30,460 bases of DNA, taken from Rhodobacteraceae bacterium UBA1943. GTDB taxonomy: Bacteria > Pseudomonadota > Alphaproteobacteria > Rhodobacterales > Rhodobacteraceae. Position numbers and translations under genes: made by a program. Each line of letters starts with the position of its first letter. Within the stretch, counting starts at the first letter, position 1. The stretch lies in contig DDEX01000073.1 of assembly GCA_002336845.1 (NCBI GenBank), forward strand, positions 1 through 30,460. Direction: 5' to 3'. This document shows, piece by piece, positions 13,817-21,778 of this stretch. Below the pieces are notes generated by a model. It ran no database searches and had not been told where the DNA came from. It was given only the letters and a program-made list of their open reading frames with translations.

Positions 13817-15289
13817 ATGTTTTCACGGTTCAAAAAACCCGACGGGGCAGCGGCACGCCCGGCAACGACGGCTGCGGTCACACAAGCCAGCCCGGCAACG
13901 ACCCGGCCTAGCGCCACCCCGGGCCCCTCGGCGGCCCCCAAAGCGGGCTTTGCCCGCCCTGCTGGCGTTGCCACTCCACGCCTGCCCGCCGAAGTGGCCG
14001 CGCAAGACAAAGAGAAAAAGCGCAAGGACCGCCTGCAAGAGCTGAAGACGGAACTGCACAAGCGCCTGCTGGACAACCTGAACCTTGCCGCCCTTGAACA
14101 TGCCACCGAAGGCAGCCTGAAACAGGAAATCGCCTCGATCTCAGCCGAGGCGCTGGATGAGATGTCGGTCGCCCTGAACAAGGACGACCGCGCCACCTTG
14201 AATCAGGAACTGTATGACGAGGTGATGGGCCTTGGCCCCCTCGAACCCCTGCTCAAGGACGAGACTGTCAACGATATTCTGGTCAACGGACCCAATCGCG
14301 TGTTCGTCGAACGTGCGGGCAAGCTGGAGCTGACCGACATCACCTTCAAGAACGAACGCCACCTGTTGCGGATCATCGACAAGATCGTGTCCGCCGTGGG
14401 CCGGCGCGTCGATGAATCCAACCCCTATTGCGACGCCCGTCTGGCCGATGGCAGCCGCTTCAACTGCATGGTGCCCCCGGTTGCGGTGGACGGTAGCCTT
14501 GTTTCCATCCGGAAATTCAAAAAGGAAAAGTTGGGCATCGCGGATCTGGTGCGGTTTGGCGCCTTTACCGAGGAAATGGGCCTGTATCTGCAAGCCGCAG
14601 TCTCGACTCGGCTGAACGTGATCGTGTCGGGCGGCACCGGTTCGGGGAAAACCACCACGCTGAATGCGCTGTCGTCGTTCATCGACAACCGTGAGCGTGT
14701 GCTGACCATTGAGGATACGGCGGAACTTCAACTGCAACAGGTCCATGTCGGCCGGATGGAAAGCCGCCCGCCGAACGTGGAAGGCAAGGGTGCCGTGACC
14801 CAGCGTGACTGTCTGCGCAACGCGCTGCGGATGCGCCCCGACCGCATCATCGTCGGCGAAACCCGCGGCGAGGAAGTGATCGACATGCTTCAGGCCATGA
14901 ACACCGGCCACGACGGTTCGATGACCACGATCCACGCCAACTCGGCGCGTGACGGCATTTCGCGTCTGGAAAACATGGTCGCCATGGCGGGTATCGAAAT
15001 GCCGCTGAAAGCGGTGCGCAGCCAGATCGCCGCCGCCGTCAACCTGATCGTGCAGGCCAACCGCCTGCAAGACGGCTCTCGTCGCATGGTGTCGGTGACC
15101 GAAATCACCGGCATGGAAGGCGAGGTGATCTCGATGCAGGAGATCTTCCGCTACGAACGCCTGGGGGTCGAGCCGAACGGCAAGATCATCGGCCGCTTCA
15201 ATGCGACCGGCGTGCGCAGCCATTACTCCGACCGTTTTCGCCAGTGGGGCTACGACCTGCCCGCTTCGATCTACGAACCGATCATCTAG
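13817..15289 (+). CDS. cpaF: Tad pilus ATPase CpaF/TadA
   Basis: CpaF is the cytoplasmic secretion ATPase that powers pilus extension and probably retraction. The 490-residue protein has a low-complexity Ala/Pro/Thr N-terminus, then an N-terminal domain (DEVMGLGPLEPLLKDETVND, ILVNGPNRVFVERAGKLEL). The ATPase domain has Walker A GGTGSGKT (272-279, Lys278), an Asp box (VLTIEDTAELQL), GETRGEE at 347-353, and a His box (MTTIHANSARDGI). All key residues are present. The ribosome site is a run of G about 5 bases before the ATG. It lies directly upstream of tadB and tadC, its membrane partners. Confidence 0.96.
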   Translation: MFSRFKKPDGAAARPATTAAVTQASPATTRPSATPGPSAAPKAGFARPAGVATPRLPAEVAAQDKEKKRKDRLQELKTELHKRLLDNLNLAALEHATEGSLKQEIASISAEALDEMSVALNKDDRATLNQELYDEVMGLGPLEPLLKDETVNDILVNGPNRVFVERAGKLELTDITFKNERHLLRIIDKIVSAVGRRVDESNPYCDARLADGSRFNCMVPPVAVDGSLVSIRKFKKEKLGIADLVRFGAFTEEMGLYLQAAVSTRLNVIVSGGTGSGKTTTLNALSSFIDNRERVLTIEDTAELQLQQVHVGRMESRPPNVEGKGAVTQRDCLRNALRMRPDRIIVGETRGEEVIDMLQAMNTGHDGSMTTIHANSARDGISRLENMVAMAGIEMPLKAVRSQIAAAVNLIVQANRLQDGSRRMVSVTEITGMEGEVISMQEIFRYERLGVEPNGKIIGRFNATGVRSHYSDRFRQWGYDLPASIYEPII

Positions 15290-15297
15290 GTGCGACC

Positions 15298-16266
15298 ATG
15301 CAGCTTTCCGCAGCCCCGCTCATCTATATCCTGATCTTCGTCGCCGTCGTCGTTCTGGTCGAGGGCCTGTATCTGACCGTTTTCGGCAAGTCGATCAGCC
15401 TGAACAGCCGCATGAGCCGCCGTCTGGCCTTGCTGGAAAAGAACCATAACCGGGAAGAGGTTCTGGAGCAGCTCCGCAAGGAGATGAGCCAGCACCTCAA
15501 TTCCAAGGGCATCCCGCTTTACTCTATTCTGGCCGACCGGGCGCAAAAGGCCAACATCGCCTTTACCCCTCGCCAGTTGATCATGGTGATGGTTCTGGTT
15601 GGCATTCTGGCCTATCTGGGCCTGACCATCGGCACCGCGGCCGGCACGCCGGTGCGCATTCTGGTGGCGGTTGGCATGGGGGTTGGCGGCGTTTACGTCT
15701 GGGTCAACCGCAAGGCCAAGAAACGTATCGCCCTGCTGGAGGAACAGCTTCCCGATGCGGTGGAGCTGATGGTGCGCAGCTTGCGCGTCGGCCATCCGTT
15801 TTCCAACGCCATCGGCATCGTGGCCAAGGAAGTGCCAGACCCTCTTGGCACCGAATTCGGCCTGATCGCGGATGAAGCGGCCTATGGCCGCGATGTGGCA
15901 GAATCGCTCAAGGCCTTTGCCGAGCGCATGGACAACCAGGATTTGCGCTTCCTAGCCGTCGCCGTGACCATTCAGCAGCAGTCGGGCGGCAACCTGGCCG
16001 AAATTCTTGACGGTCTGGCCAAGGTGATCCGCGCCCGCTTCAAGCTGTTCCGCCGCGTCAAGGCCATCACAGCCGAGGCGAAATGGTCGGGCATGTTCCT
16101 GTCGGGCTTTCCCATCGGGGCGCTTCTGATGATCCAGATGCTCAAGCCCGACTATTACGACGGGGTGAAGGATTCGCCCTATTTCATTCCCATGGCGCTG
16201 GTCGTCGGCGCCTTTCTGGTCATCAACGTGATCTTCATGAAGATCATGGTCAACATCAAGGTCTAG
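15298..16266 (+). CDS. tadB: Tad pilus inner-membrane platform protein TadB
   Basis: TadB forms the inner-membrane platform with TadC and couples to the CpaF ATPase. The 322-residue protein begins with a membrane segment (LIYILIFVAVVVLVEGLYL). It has two more hydrophobic stretches near residues 95-140 and a T2SSF domain (LPDAVELMVRSLRVGHPFSN, then AVTIQQQSGGNLAEILDGLA). The last two membrane helices lie at the C-terminus. I chose the ATG at 15298, 8 bases after the cpaF stop; AGGTG precedes it. A GTG start inside cpaF (15244) would add a non-hydrophobic tail and is less likely. tadC follows 6 bases after the stop. Confidence 0.94.
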   Translation: MQLSAAPLIYILIFVAVVVLVEGLYLTVFGKSISLNSRMSRRLALLEKNHNREEVLEQLRKEMSQHLNSKGIPLYSILADRAQKANIAFTPRQLIMVMVLVGILAYLGLTIGTAAGTPVRILVAVGMGVGGVYVWVNRKAKKRIALLEEQLPDAVELMVRSLRVGHPFSNAIGIVAKEVPDPLGTEFGLIADEAAYGRDVAESLKAFAERMDNQDLRFLAVAVTIQQQSGGNLAEILDGLAKVIRARFKLFRRVKAITAEAKWSGMFLSGFPIGALLMIQMLKPDYYDGVKDSPYFIPMALVVGAFLVINVIFMKIMVNIKV

Positions 16267-16272
16267 TGGATC

Positions 16273-17265
16273 ATGGAATTCCTGTCCGGCCTCTTCCAAC
16301 CCCTGACCGATCAGTTCGGGCCGCTTGGCCCGCTTCTGGCGATTGGCCTTCTGGGCCTGATCCTGATCGTCGCGACCCTGCCGATGATGCTGAAAAAGCA
16401 ATCGGACCCGCTGGCCAAACTGAAACAGCAACGCGAATCCACTGGAAAATCCGCCAAGACGGCAGGGCAGGACCTGCGCCGCGGCGGCGACAAGGTGGAC
16501 AAATTAGAAAAGTTCGCAGGCTTCCTCGAGCCGCAGGACGTCGAGCAGATGACCGCATCAAAGCTGCGCATGATGCGTGCGGGCTATCGGTCGAAGAATG
16601 CGGTGCGGATGTTCCACTTTGCCCAGTTCGCCCTGGGCATCGGGATGCTGTTCCTGGGCGTGATCTACGCGATGCTGGTTTCCTCCAAGCAAGAGGTCAG
16701 CACCCAGTTCATGATCATGGCCACGCTTATCCCCGGGGCTGCCGGCTATTACCTGCCGCAATACTGGGTGCAGCGCCGGGTGCAGACGCGGCAGGTCGAA
16801 ATCATTCAGGGTTTTCCCGATGCGCTTGACATGATGCTGGTCTGCGTCGAGGCAGGCCAGTCGCTGGATCAGTCGATCAACCGCGTCGCCCGTGAAAGCC
16901 GCGCGGGCTATCCTGCCCTGGCCGAAGAATTCGATATCGTCTCGCAGGAGACCAAGGCCGGCAAGGAACGGGTGCAGGTGCTGAAAGACATGGCCGAACG
17001 GGTGGGCGTGCCCGATGTCGCCAGCTTTGTCACGACGCTGGTGCAATCGGCCACCTTCGGCACCTCGATCGCCGAGGCGCTTCGGATTTATTCGGCTGAA
17101 ATGCGCGACAAGCGCGTGATGCGCGCGGAAGAGAAAGCAAACACCTTGCCGACCAAGCTGACGCTGGGCACAATGATGTTCACGGTGCCGCCGCTGATGA
17201 TCATTCTCATCGGCCCCTCGGTGGCAGGCATCGCAAAGGTTCTGGGGGGTGGGGGTTTGAATTAA
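16273..17265 (+). CDS. tadC: Tad pilus inner-membrane platform protein TadC
   Basis: TadC is the second T2SSF-domain platform protein. The 330-residue product has an N-terminal membrane segment (LGPLLAIGLLGLILIVATLP), a basic soluble loop, two membrane helices around residues 115-160, and the T2SSF domain (FPDALDMMLVCVEAGQSLDQ, then FVTTLVQSATFGTSIAEALR). A last helix is followed by a short glycine-rich tail. The start context is poor (no clear ribosome site), which suggests translation coupled to tadB. The stop TAA is followed immediately by the GTG of the next gene. Confidence 0.94.
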   Translation: MEFLSGLFQPLTDQFGPLGPLLAIGLLGLILIVATLPMMLKKQSDPLAKLKQQRESTGKSAKTAGQDLRRGGDKVDKLEKFAGFLEPQDVEQMTASKLRMMRAGYRSKNAVRMFHFAQFALGIGMLFLGVIYAMLVSSKQEVSTQFMIMATLIPGAAGYYLPQYWVQRRVQTRQVEIIQGFPDALDMMLVCVEAGQSLDQSINRVARESRAGYPALAEEFDIVSQETKAGKERVQVLKDMAERVGVPDVASFVTTLVQSATFGTSIAEALRIYSAEMRDKRVMRAEEKANTLPTKLTLGTMMFTVPPLMIILIGPSVAGIAKVLGGGGLN

Positions 17266-17838
17266 GTGCTTGCAAAGGCCGGTCGGCTGATTGTGGTTCT
17301 GCCCCTTCTGGCGGCCTGCACCTTGGGCAATGGTTTGGGCAATACCGACCGCACCGGCAGCACGGCACCCGGATTTGATCCCCGCAAAGAGGGGGTCGAT
17401 GGTCTTCTGGTGGGCCATCGCCTGATGGAAGCGGGCGAATACGATCTAGCGCTGACCTCTTATTACCGCGCCGCCGCCCAGCACGGCATGAACGCCGATG
17501 TGCTGTCGGCCATCGGTTCGGCCAACCTGAAACTGGGGCGCCTGGGCCAGGCCGAAAAGGTGTTGCGCCGCGCCACCGACGCCGATCCCACCTTTGTTCC
17601 CGCCCTGAACAATCTGGGCGTGGTTCTGATGGAAGAGAACAAGTTCGGCGAGGCGCGGGTCGTGTTTCAGCAGGCATTCCAACTGGATAGTGGCCAAACG
17701 GACGCCATACGCCAAAATCTGCGTGTTGCTATCGCCGAAACCGAGAAAAGCCGCTATTCTGAGGGTGAAAACGAAGAACCGCGGTACAATCTGGTTCGGC
17801 GCGGGTATGGCGAATACGTCCTCCTGTCGCAGCTCTAG
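17266..17838 (+). CDS. tadD: TadD-type TPR lipoprotein, first copy
   Basis: The 190-residue protein is a TPR lipoprotein of the TadD kind, which in other systems acts as a pilotin or assembly factor for the secretin. A lipoprotein signal ends at LAAC (Cys18). TPR units follow: LMEAGEYDLALTSYYRAAAQ, LSAIGSANLKLGRLGQAEKV and ALNNLGVVLMEENKFGEARV. The start is GTG at 17266, directly after the tadC stop, so translation probably depends on ribosomes finishing tadC. The C-terminus (NLVRRGYGEYVLLSQL) is not part of the repeats. Confidence 0.88.
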   Translation: MLAKAGRLIVVLPLLAACTLGNGLGNTDRTGSTAPGFDPRKEGVDGLLVGHRLMEAGEYDLALTSYYRAAAQHGMNADVLSAIGSANLKLGRLGQAEKVLRRATDADPTFVPALNNLGVVLMEENKFGEARVVFQQAFQLDSGQTDAIRQNLRVAIAETEKSRYSEGENEEPRYNLVRRGYGEYVLLSQL

Positions 17839-17878
17839 GCGGCAAACCGCAGCAGACGAGCAGTGAAAAGGACGCAAA

Positions 17879-18748
17879 ATGCGCCATCCCGTATCTGTGA
17901 GCCACCTGTCGGTGGCCATCGGGCTTTCGTGCCTTCTGGCCCTTCAGGGCTGTGGCAAAGGCCCGAGCGACGCTGAGGTTCAGCGCGCCATCAAGGACGT
18001 GAACGTCATCGACGAATCGAATCTGTCGGACATCATGCTGACCGTGGGCGACCCGAACGAGGCGGTGGCCTATTTCGCGCGTTCCTCTTCGCAAAACCCC
18101 GACCGGATCGACCTCAAGCGGGGGCTGGCCAAATCTCTGGTCCGCGCCAACAAGCCGACCGAAGCGGCGGCAACCTGGACGCAGGTTCTGGCGATGCCGG
18201 GGGCTACCCCCGAAGACCGCCTTGGCCTTGTCGATACGCTGATCCGCACCAACAACTGGTCCCGCGCCGAAGCCGAGCTGAACCTCATTCCACCAACCTA
18301 TGAGACCTTCGAACGCTATAGGCTTGAGGCTATGGTCGCCGATTCCAAGAAGAACTGGAAAAAGGCCGACAGCTTCTATGAGGTCGCGACCGGCCTGACG
18401 ACCAAACCCGCTGGTGTGCTGAACAACTGGGGCTTTTCCAAACTGTCGCGCGGCGACTATGCCGGTGCCGAAAAGCTGTTCGGCGAGGCGCTGACCTATG
18501 AACCCGGCCTGTTCACGGCCAAAAACAATCTGGTTCTGGCGCGCGGCGCGCAGCGCAAATACGATATGCCCGTGGTTGACATGACCCAAAGCGAACGGGC
18601 GCAACTGCTGTACACACTGGCGCTGACCGCGATCAAAAAGGGCGACATCGCCGTCGGCAAGGGCCTGTTGCAGGACGCCATCGACACCAGCCCGCAACAT
18701 TTCGAGGCCGCGACCCGCAGCCTTGCCGCGCTGGATGGGCAAGGCTGA
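17879..18748 (+). CDS. TadD-type TPR lipoprotein, second copy
   Basis: This 289-residue TPR protein has a lipoprotein signal with lipobox LQGC (Cys25). The repeats include NEAVAYFARSSSQNPDRIDL, GLAKSLVRANKPTEAAATWT, WGFSKLSRGDYAGAEKLFGE and LTYEPGLFTAKNNLVLARGA. It differs clearly from the first copy, so it is not a recent duplicate. It may play a separate role in pilus assembly, such as piloting a different partner. The start has no strong ribosome site but lies 40 bases after the previous gene in the same operon. Its stop overlaps the start of the prepilin peptidase (ATGA). Confidence 0.85.
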   Translation: MRHPVSVSHLSVAIGLSCLLALQGCGKGPSDAEVQRAIKDVNVIDESNLSDIMLTVGDPNEAVAYFARSSSQNPDRIDLKRGLAKSLVRANKPTEAAATWTQVLAMPGATPEDRLGLVDTLIRTNNWSRAEAELNLIPPTYETFERYRLEAMVADSKKNWKKADSFYEVATGLTTKPAGVLNNWGFSKLSRGDYAGAEKLFGEALTYEPGLFTAKNNLVLARGAQRKYDMPVVDMTQSERAQLLYTLALTAIKKGDIAVGKGLLQDAIDTSPQHFEAATRSLAALDGQG

Positions 18749-19248
18749 TGATGACCGGCCTGTCGCCCACTTCCGCCCTTGTCTTCCTGCCCTTTGCCAT
18801 CGCCATTGGTGTCTGGGTGGCATGGTCTGACATGAAATTCATGAAAATCCCCAACAAGGCCGTGCTGGCGCTGGGGCTGGTTTTTCTGCTGCTTGGGCCG
18901 CTGCTGTTGCCGTTCAAGGCCTATCTTTGGGCGCTGGCGGTCGGAGCCATGGTTCTGGTCGCGGGCTTCATTGCCAACCAGATCAACCTGATGGGCGCAG
19001 GCGACGCGAAATTTGCCGCGGTCATGGCGCCGTTCTTCGCCTTTGGCGACATCCGGTTCATCCTGGGGCTTTACGCCGCCTGTCTGCTGGGCGCCTTTGC
19101 CAGCCACCGTCTGGCCCGTCTGATCCCGCCGATCCGTCGCGCCACGACCGACTGGGCAAGTTGGACCCACAAGGATTTCCCGATGGGTCTGGCACTGGCG
19201 GGAACACTGATCTTCTATCTTCTGGCCGCACTTAAGCCACTTTTCTAG
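18748..19248 (+). CDS. cpaA: Prepilin peptidase CpaA/TadV (A24 family)
   Basis: This aspartyl protease cleaves the leader of the Flp prepilins, and perhaps of pseudopilins, at the cytoplasmic face of the inner membrane. The 166-residue membrane protein has about five hydrophobic segments. The two catalytic aspartates are Asp28 in AWSDMKFMKIPNK and Asp86 in MGAGDAKF, the A24 hallmark. It lacks the methylase domain of PilD, as is usual for TadV. Start ATG at 18748 overlaps the TPR gene stop by one base; a second ATG follows directly. It has the two Flp pilins of this locus as natural substrates. Confidence 0.94.
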   Translation: MMTGLSPTSALVFLPFAIAIGVWVAWSDMKFMKIPNKAVLALGLVFLLLGPLLLPFKAYLWALAVGAMVLVAGFIANQINLMGAGDAKFAAVMAPFFAFGDIRFILGLYAACLLGAFASHRLARLIPPIRRATTDWASWTHKDFPMGLALAGTLIFYLLAALKPLF

Positions 19249-19273
19249 GGGATTCCCTTCATTGTTGACGCCC

Positions 19274-19292
19274 TGCCGCCAAACCGGCGGCA
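19274..19292 (+). promoter_or_regulatory. Hairpin upstream of the AAA ATPase gene
   Basis: TGCCGCC (19274-19280) and GGCGGCA (19286-19292) form a 7-base stem with a 5-base loop. It lies between cpaA and the ATPase start and has no T-tract. It may adjust translation or mRNA decay of the last gene of the operon. Confidence 0.4.
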
Positions 19293-19301
19293 AATGCTGG
19301 G

Positions 19302-20633
19302 ATGCCCACAATGAACGTGCAAGTCGCGCCACCCTCTTCGGGGGTTACCCCGCCGCCACAACCGAAAAGTCTGGACGAGACCGGGCTTTCGCTGGTGATG
19401 ATGCGGGAAATCCTGCTGAAGACCATGTTCCGCACCAACCTGTCGCTGGCCAGCGAAATCTCGCGCGCCATCGCCCTGCCGGTGGTGCTGACGCAAGAGC
19501 TGATCGACCTTGCGCGCAGCCAGCGGATGGTCGAGGCGACCGGCACCCTGCACGCCACATCCGGCAACGAGATGGGCTATCAGTTGACCGACGGCGGCAA
19601 GGCCCGCGCGCTGGATGCGCTGTCGCAATCGGAGTATTACGGCGCGCTGCCGGTGCCGCTGGCGCTTTATGCCGAACAGATGAAGCGGCAATCGGTGCGC
19701 GATATCAAGCTGACGCGGCCGGAGCTGCTGAAAGGCATGGGGCACCTGATCCTGCCGCCCGACCTGATCGGAAACCTTGGTCCTGCGGTGACCTCTGGCC
19801 GATCAATCCTGATGTATGGGCCGCCCGGAAACGGCAAATCCTCAATCTCGAACGGTATCCGCGCCGCCTTGGGCGACAAGATCTATGTGCCGCGGGCGAT
19901 CGAATATTCCGGTCAGGTGATCACCGTTTACGATCCTATCGTCCATTCCAAGGCCGAAGAGCCGATGGATGACCCCACGGTCCTGCGCCGCACGGGCGCC
20001 CGCTATGACGCGCGCTATGTCTATTGCGAACGTCCCAGCGTAATCACCGGCGGTGAGCTTACGCTCGACATGCTTGATCTGAAATACAACCCCACAGCGC
20101 GGACCTATCAGGCGCCGCTGCAACTCAAGGCGACCGGCGGCATCTTCATCATCGACGACCTTGGCCGCCAGTCAGAGCCGCCGCAGAAGATCGTCAACCG
20201 CTGGATCGTTCCCCTGGAAGAGGCGCGCGACATTCTGGCCCTGCAATCGGGCGAGAAGTTCACCGTGCCCTTCGATACGCTGGTGATCTTTTCCACCAAC
20301 TTCCACCCCAACGAGATCTTCGACGGCGCGGCCCTGCGGCGGATTTTCTTCAAGATCAAGATTGATGGCCCCAATCAGGAAATGTTCCTGAAAATCTTCG
20401 CCATGATCGCCAAGAAAAAGAAGATGCCGCTGAACGAAGCCGCCCTGCTGCATCTTCTGAAAACAAAATATCCCACCATCAACAACAACTTCGCCAATTA
20501 TCAGCCGGTCTTCCTGATCGACCAGATGATCGCGATGTGTGAGTTTGAGGGGATTCCGAACCAGATGACGCCCGATCTGATCGACCGCGCCTGGGGCAAT
20601 ATGTTCGTCAAGGACGAAAAGATCGCCAAGTAA
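19302..20633 (+). CDS. AAA-family ATPase with probable winged-helix N-terminus, Tad-linked
   Basis: The 443-residue protein is a P-loop ATPase of unknown role at the end of the Tad operon. An N-terminal part (about 20-135) looks like a winged-helix region: LASEISRAIALPVVLTQELI, LARSQRMVEATG, MGYQLTDGGKARALDAL. The ATPase domain has Walker A GPPGNGKSS (173-181, Lys179) and Walker B IFIIDD (281-286). VIFSTNFHPNEIFDGAALRR serves as sensor-type and arginine-finger region. There is no membrane segment or signal. Start at 19302 or at the in-frame ATG 19311; neither has a good ribosome site. It might act as a remodelling factor or a regulator for pilus assembly; a pure DNA-binding role is another option. 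The 3' end is only 15 bases from a convergent gene. Confidence 0.82.
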   Translation: MPTMNVQVAPPSSGVTPPPQPKSLDETGLSLVMMREILLKTMFRTNLSLASEISRAIALPVVLTQELIDLARSQRMVEATGTLHATSGNEMGYQLTDGGKARALDALSQSEYYGALPVPLALYAEQMKRQSVRDIKLTRPELLKGMGHLILPPDLIGNLGPAVTSGRSILMYGPPGNGKSSISNGIRAALGDKIYVPRAIEYSGQVITVYDPIVHSKAEEPMDDPTVLRRTGARYDARYVYCERPSVITGGELTLDMLDLKYNPTARTYQAPLQLKATGGIFIIDDLGRQSEPPQKIVNRWIVPLEEARDILALQSGEKFTVPFDTLVIFSTNFHPNEIFDGAALRRIFFKIKIDGPNQEMFLKIFAMIAKKKKMPLNEAALLHLLKTKYPTINNNFANYQPVFLIDQMIAMCEFEGIPNQMTPDLIDRAWGNMFVKDEKIAK

Positions 20634-20648
20634 GCGGCCTGCGCCGGT

Positions 20649-21236
20649 TCACTCCAGGCTTTCGGCCTGGGTGGACTGGTGGCGCAGGGGGCTGCCGTCC
20701 TGGTTCAGCACATCCAGTTCCGTGCGCAGCACGATCAGCCGCACCGGGTCCAGCCACAGATCGCCCTTCACGATCGGAACATCCTTGCGGAAAAAACTGC
20801 GCGTCAGGCGGATGGCCCGATAGGTGCAGTCGCCCACCGCAACGGTTTCGGCACCATGCGACAGATAGGTGGCGCGGAACACGTCCTTGGCATTGCCATC
20901 GACAATCGCCTCGACCGTCACCTCTTGCCCGACCGGCAACAGTTCAACCGGCGGCAGGGATTGCCCGCCCCAGTCCATCGCAATCGCATTTATGCCCGTG
21001 CTTTGCTGCACCGGATACAAACCGCGCGCGGCGCGAACCCGGCTTTCCCTGCCCTCGGCATGGGCGGTGTAGCTGACGATGTCATCCTTGACGGTAATCC
21101 CGTCGATCACCGCACCGCCGACGAAATGCACCGCCCTGGCAGGCTGCCCGTCGGGCAGGCAATCGGCAAAGGCACCGCCCGCCGCCGCTGTGGCAGCGGT
21201 TGCTGCCAGAATCGCCCGCATCAGGCCCCGAACCAT
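20649..21236 (-). CDS. Secreted protein of unknown function
   Basis: I do not recognise this family. The product is up to 195 residues and begins with a signal peptide (RAILAATAATAAAGGAFA, cleavage near ADC). The mature part is soluble, with two cysteines (one close to the N-terminus and one in VGDCTYRAIRL) that could form a disulfide. It looks rich in beta strands. The start is either ATG 21236, or ATG 21221, which overlaps the TGA of the upstream gene as TGATG. The second option gives a tidy signal peptide and translational coupling. It is the last gene of the mgtE operon. CCAGGC (20654-20659) and GCCTGG (20665-20670) near its end form a small hairpin. It may be a periplasmic protein; no function can be given. 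Confidence 0.75.
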   Translation of the reverse strand: MVRGLMRAILAATAATAAAGGAFADCLPDGQPARAVHFVGGAVIDGITVKDDIVSYTAHAEGRESRVRAARGLYPVQQSTGINAIAMDWGGQSLPPVELLPVGQEVTVEAIVDGNAKDVFRATYLSHGAETVAVGDCTYRAIRLTRSFFRKDVPIVKGDLWLDPVRLIVLRTELDVLNQDGSPLRHQSTQAESLE

Positions 21237-21778
21237 CGCACACCCCGCTCTGTCACCACCGCATCCAGCCGCTGATCGAACGCGTCGATCGGCACCGCAT
21301 CCAATTCCTGCGCGGAAAAGGCAAAGCCCACCGCCAGCGTGGGCCGCCTGGCCCGCAGCCCTGCCAATGTGCGGTCATAGAACCCGCCGCCATAGCCCAG
21401 CCGGTAACCCAGTGCATCAAAGGCAACCATGGGCACGATCACCACCTCCGGGTCCACCCACATCCCTTCGGCGGGGATCAGCGCACCGAACTCTCCGGCC
21501 ACCATCGTGCAGCCGGGCGACCATTCGCGGAACTTCACCGGCTGGTCCGCGCCTAGGATCACCGGCACGCCCACCGGGCCCTGATGGGCAGCCATGGCGG
21601 GCAAGGGGTCAATCTCAGTCCGCATCGCCATATATCCGGCCAGCGGTTTTCCGGCATGGATCGCCAGAAAATCGGCCAGAATTTCAGCGGCTTGTCCCTG
21701 CCCCTTGGCAAAGGCCCCTTTCCGCGCGGCAAAGGCGGCCTTGCGGGCGGCGGCTTTCAGATCAGTCAGGTCGGTCAT
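21221..21778 (-). CDS. fau: 5-formyltetrahydrofolate cyclo-ligase
   Basis: The enzyme converts 5-formyl-THF to 5,10-methenyl-THF with ATP, returning stored folate to one-carbon metabolism. The 185-residue protein shows the family motifs: a basic N-terminus (LKAAARKAAFAARKG), the GALIPAEGMWVDPEVVIVPM block, and the signature LGYRLGYGGGFYDRTL. The ATG at 21778 overlaps the stop of mgtE as ATGA, so the two are translationally coupled. A reading frame extended upstream runs into mgtE in another frame and is not credible. In many bacteria this gene lies next to the 6S RNA gene; I see no such RNA here. Confidence 0.93.
   Translation of the reverse strand: MTDLTDLKAAARKAAFAARKGAFAKGQGQAAEILADFLAIHAGKPLAGYMAMRTEIDPLPAMAAHQGPVGVPVILGADQPVKFREWSPGCTMVAGEFGALIPAEGMWVDPEVVIVPMVAFDALGYRLGYGGGFYDRTLAGLRARRPTLAVGFAFSAQELDAVPIDAFDQRLDAVVTERGVRWFGA

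Noticed and set aside
14141..15223. Minus-strand frame of 360 codons opposite cpaF
   Set aside because: It is a reverse shadow of a gene with all Walker motifs intact.
15244..15297. Upstream GTG start for tadB
   Set aside because: It lies inside cpaF and would add a charged tail in front of the first membrane helix. The ATG at 15298 fits better.
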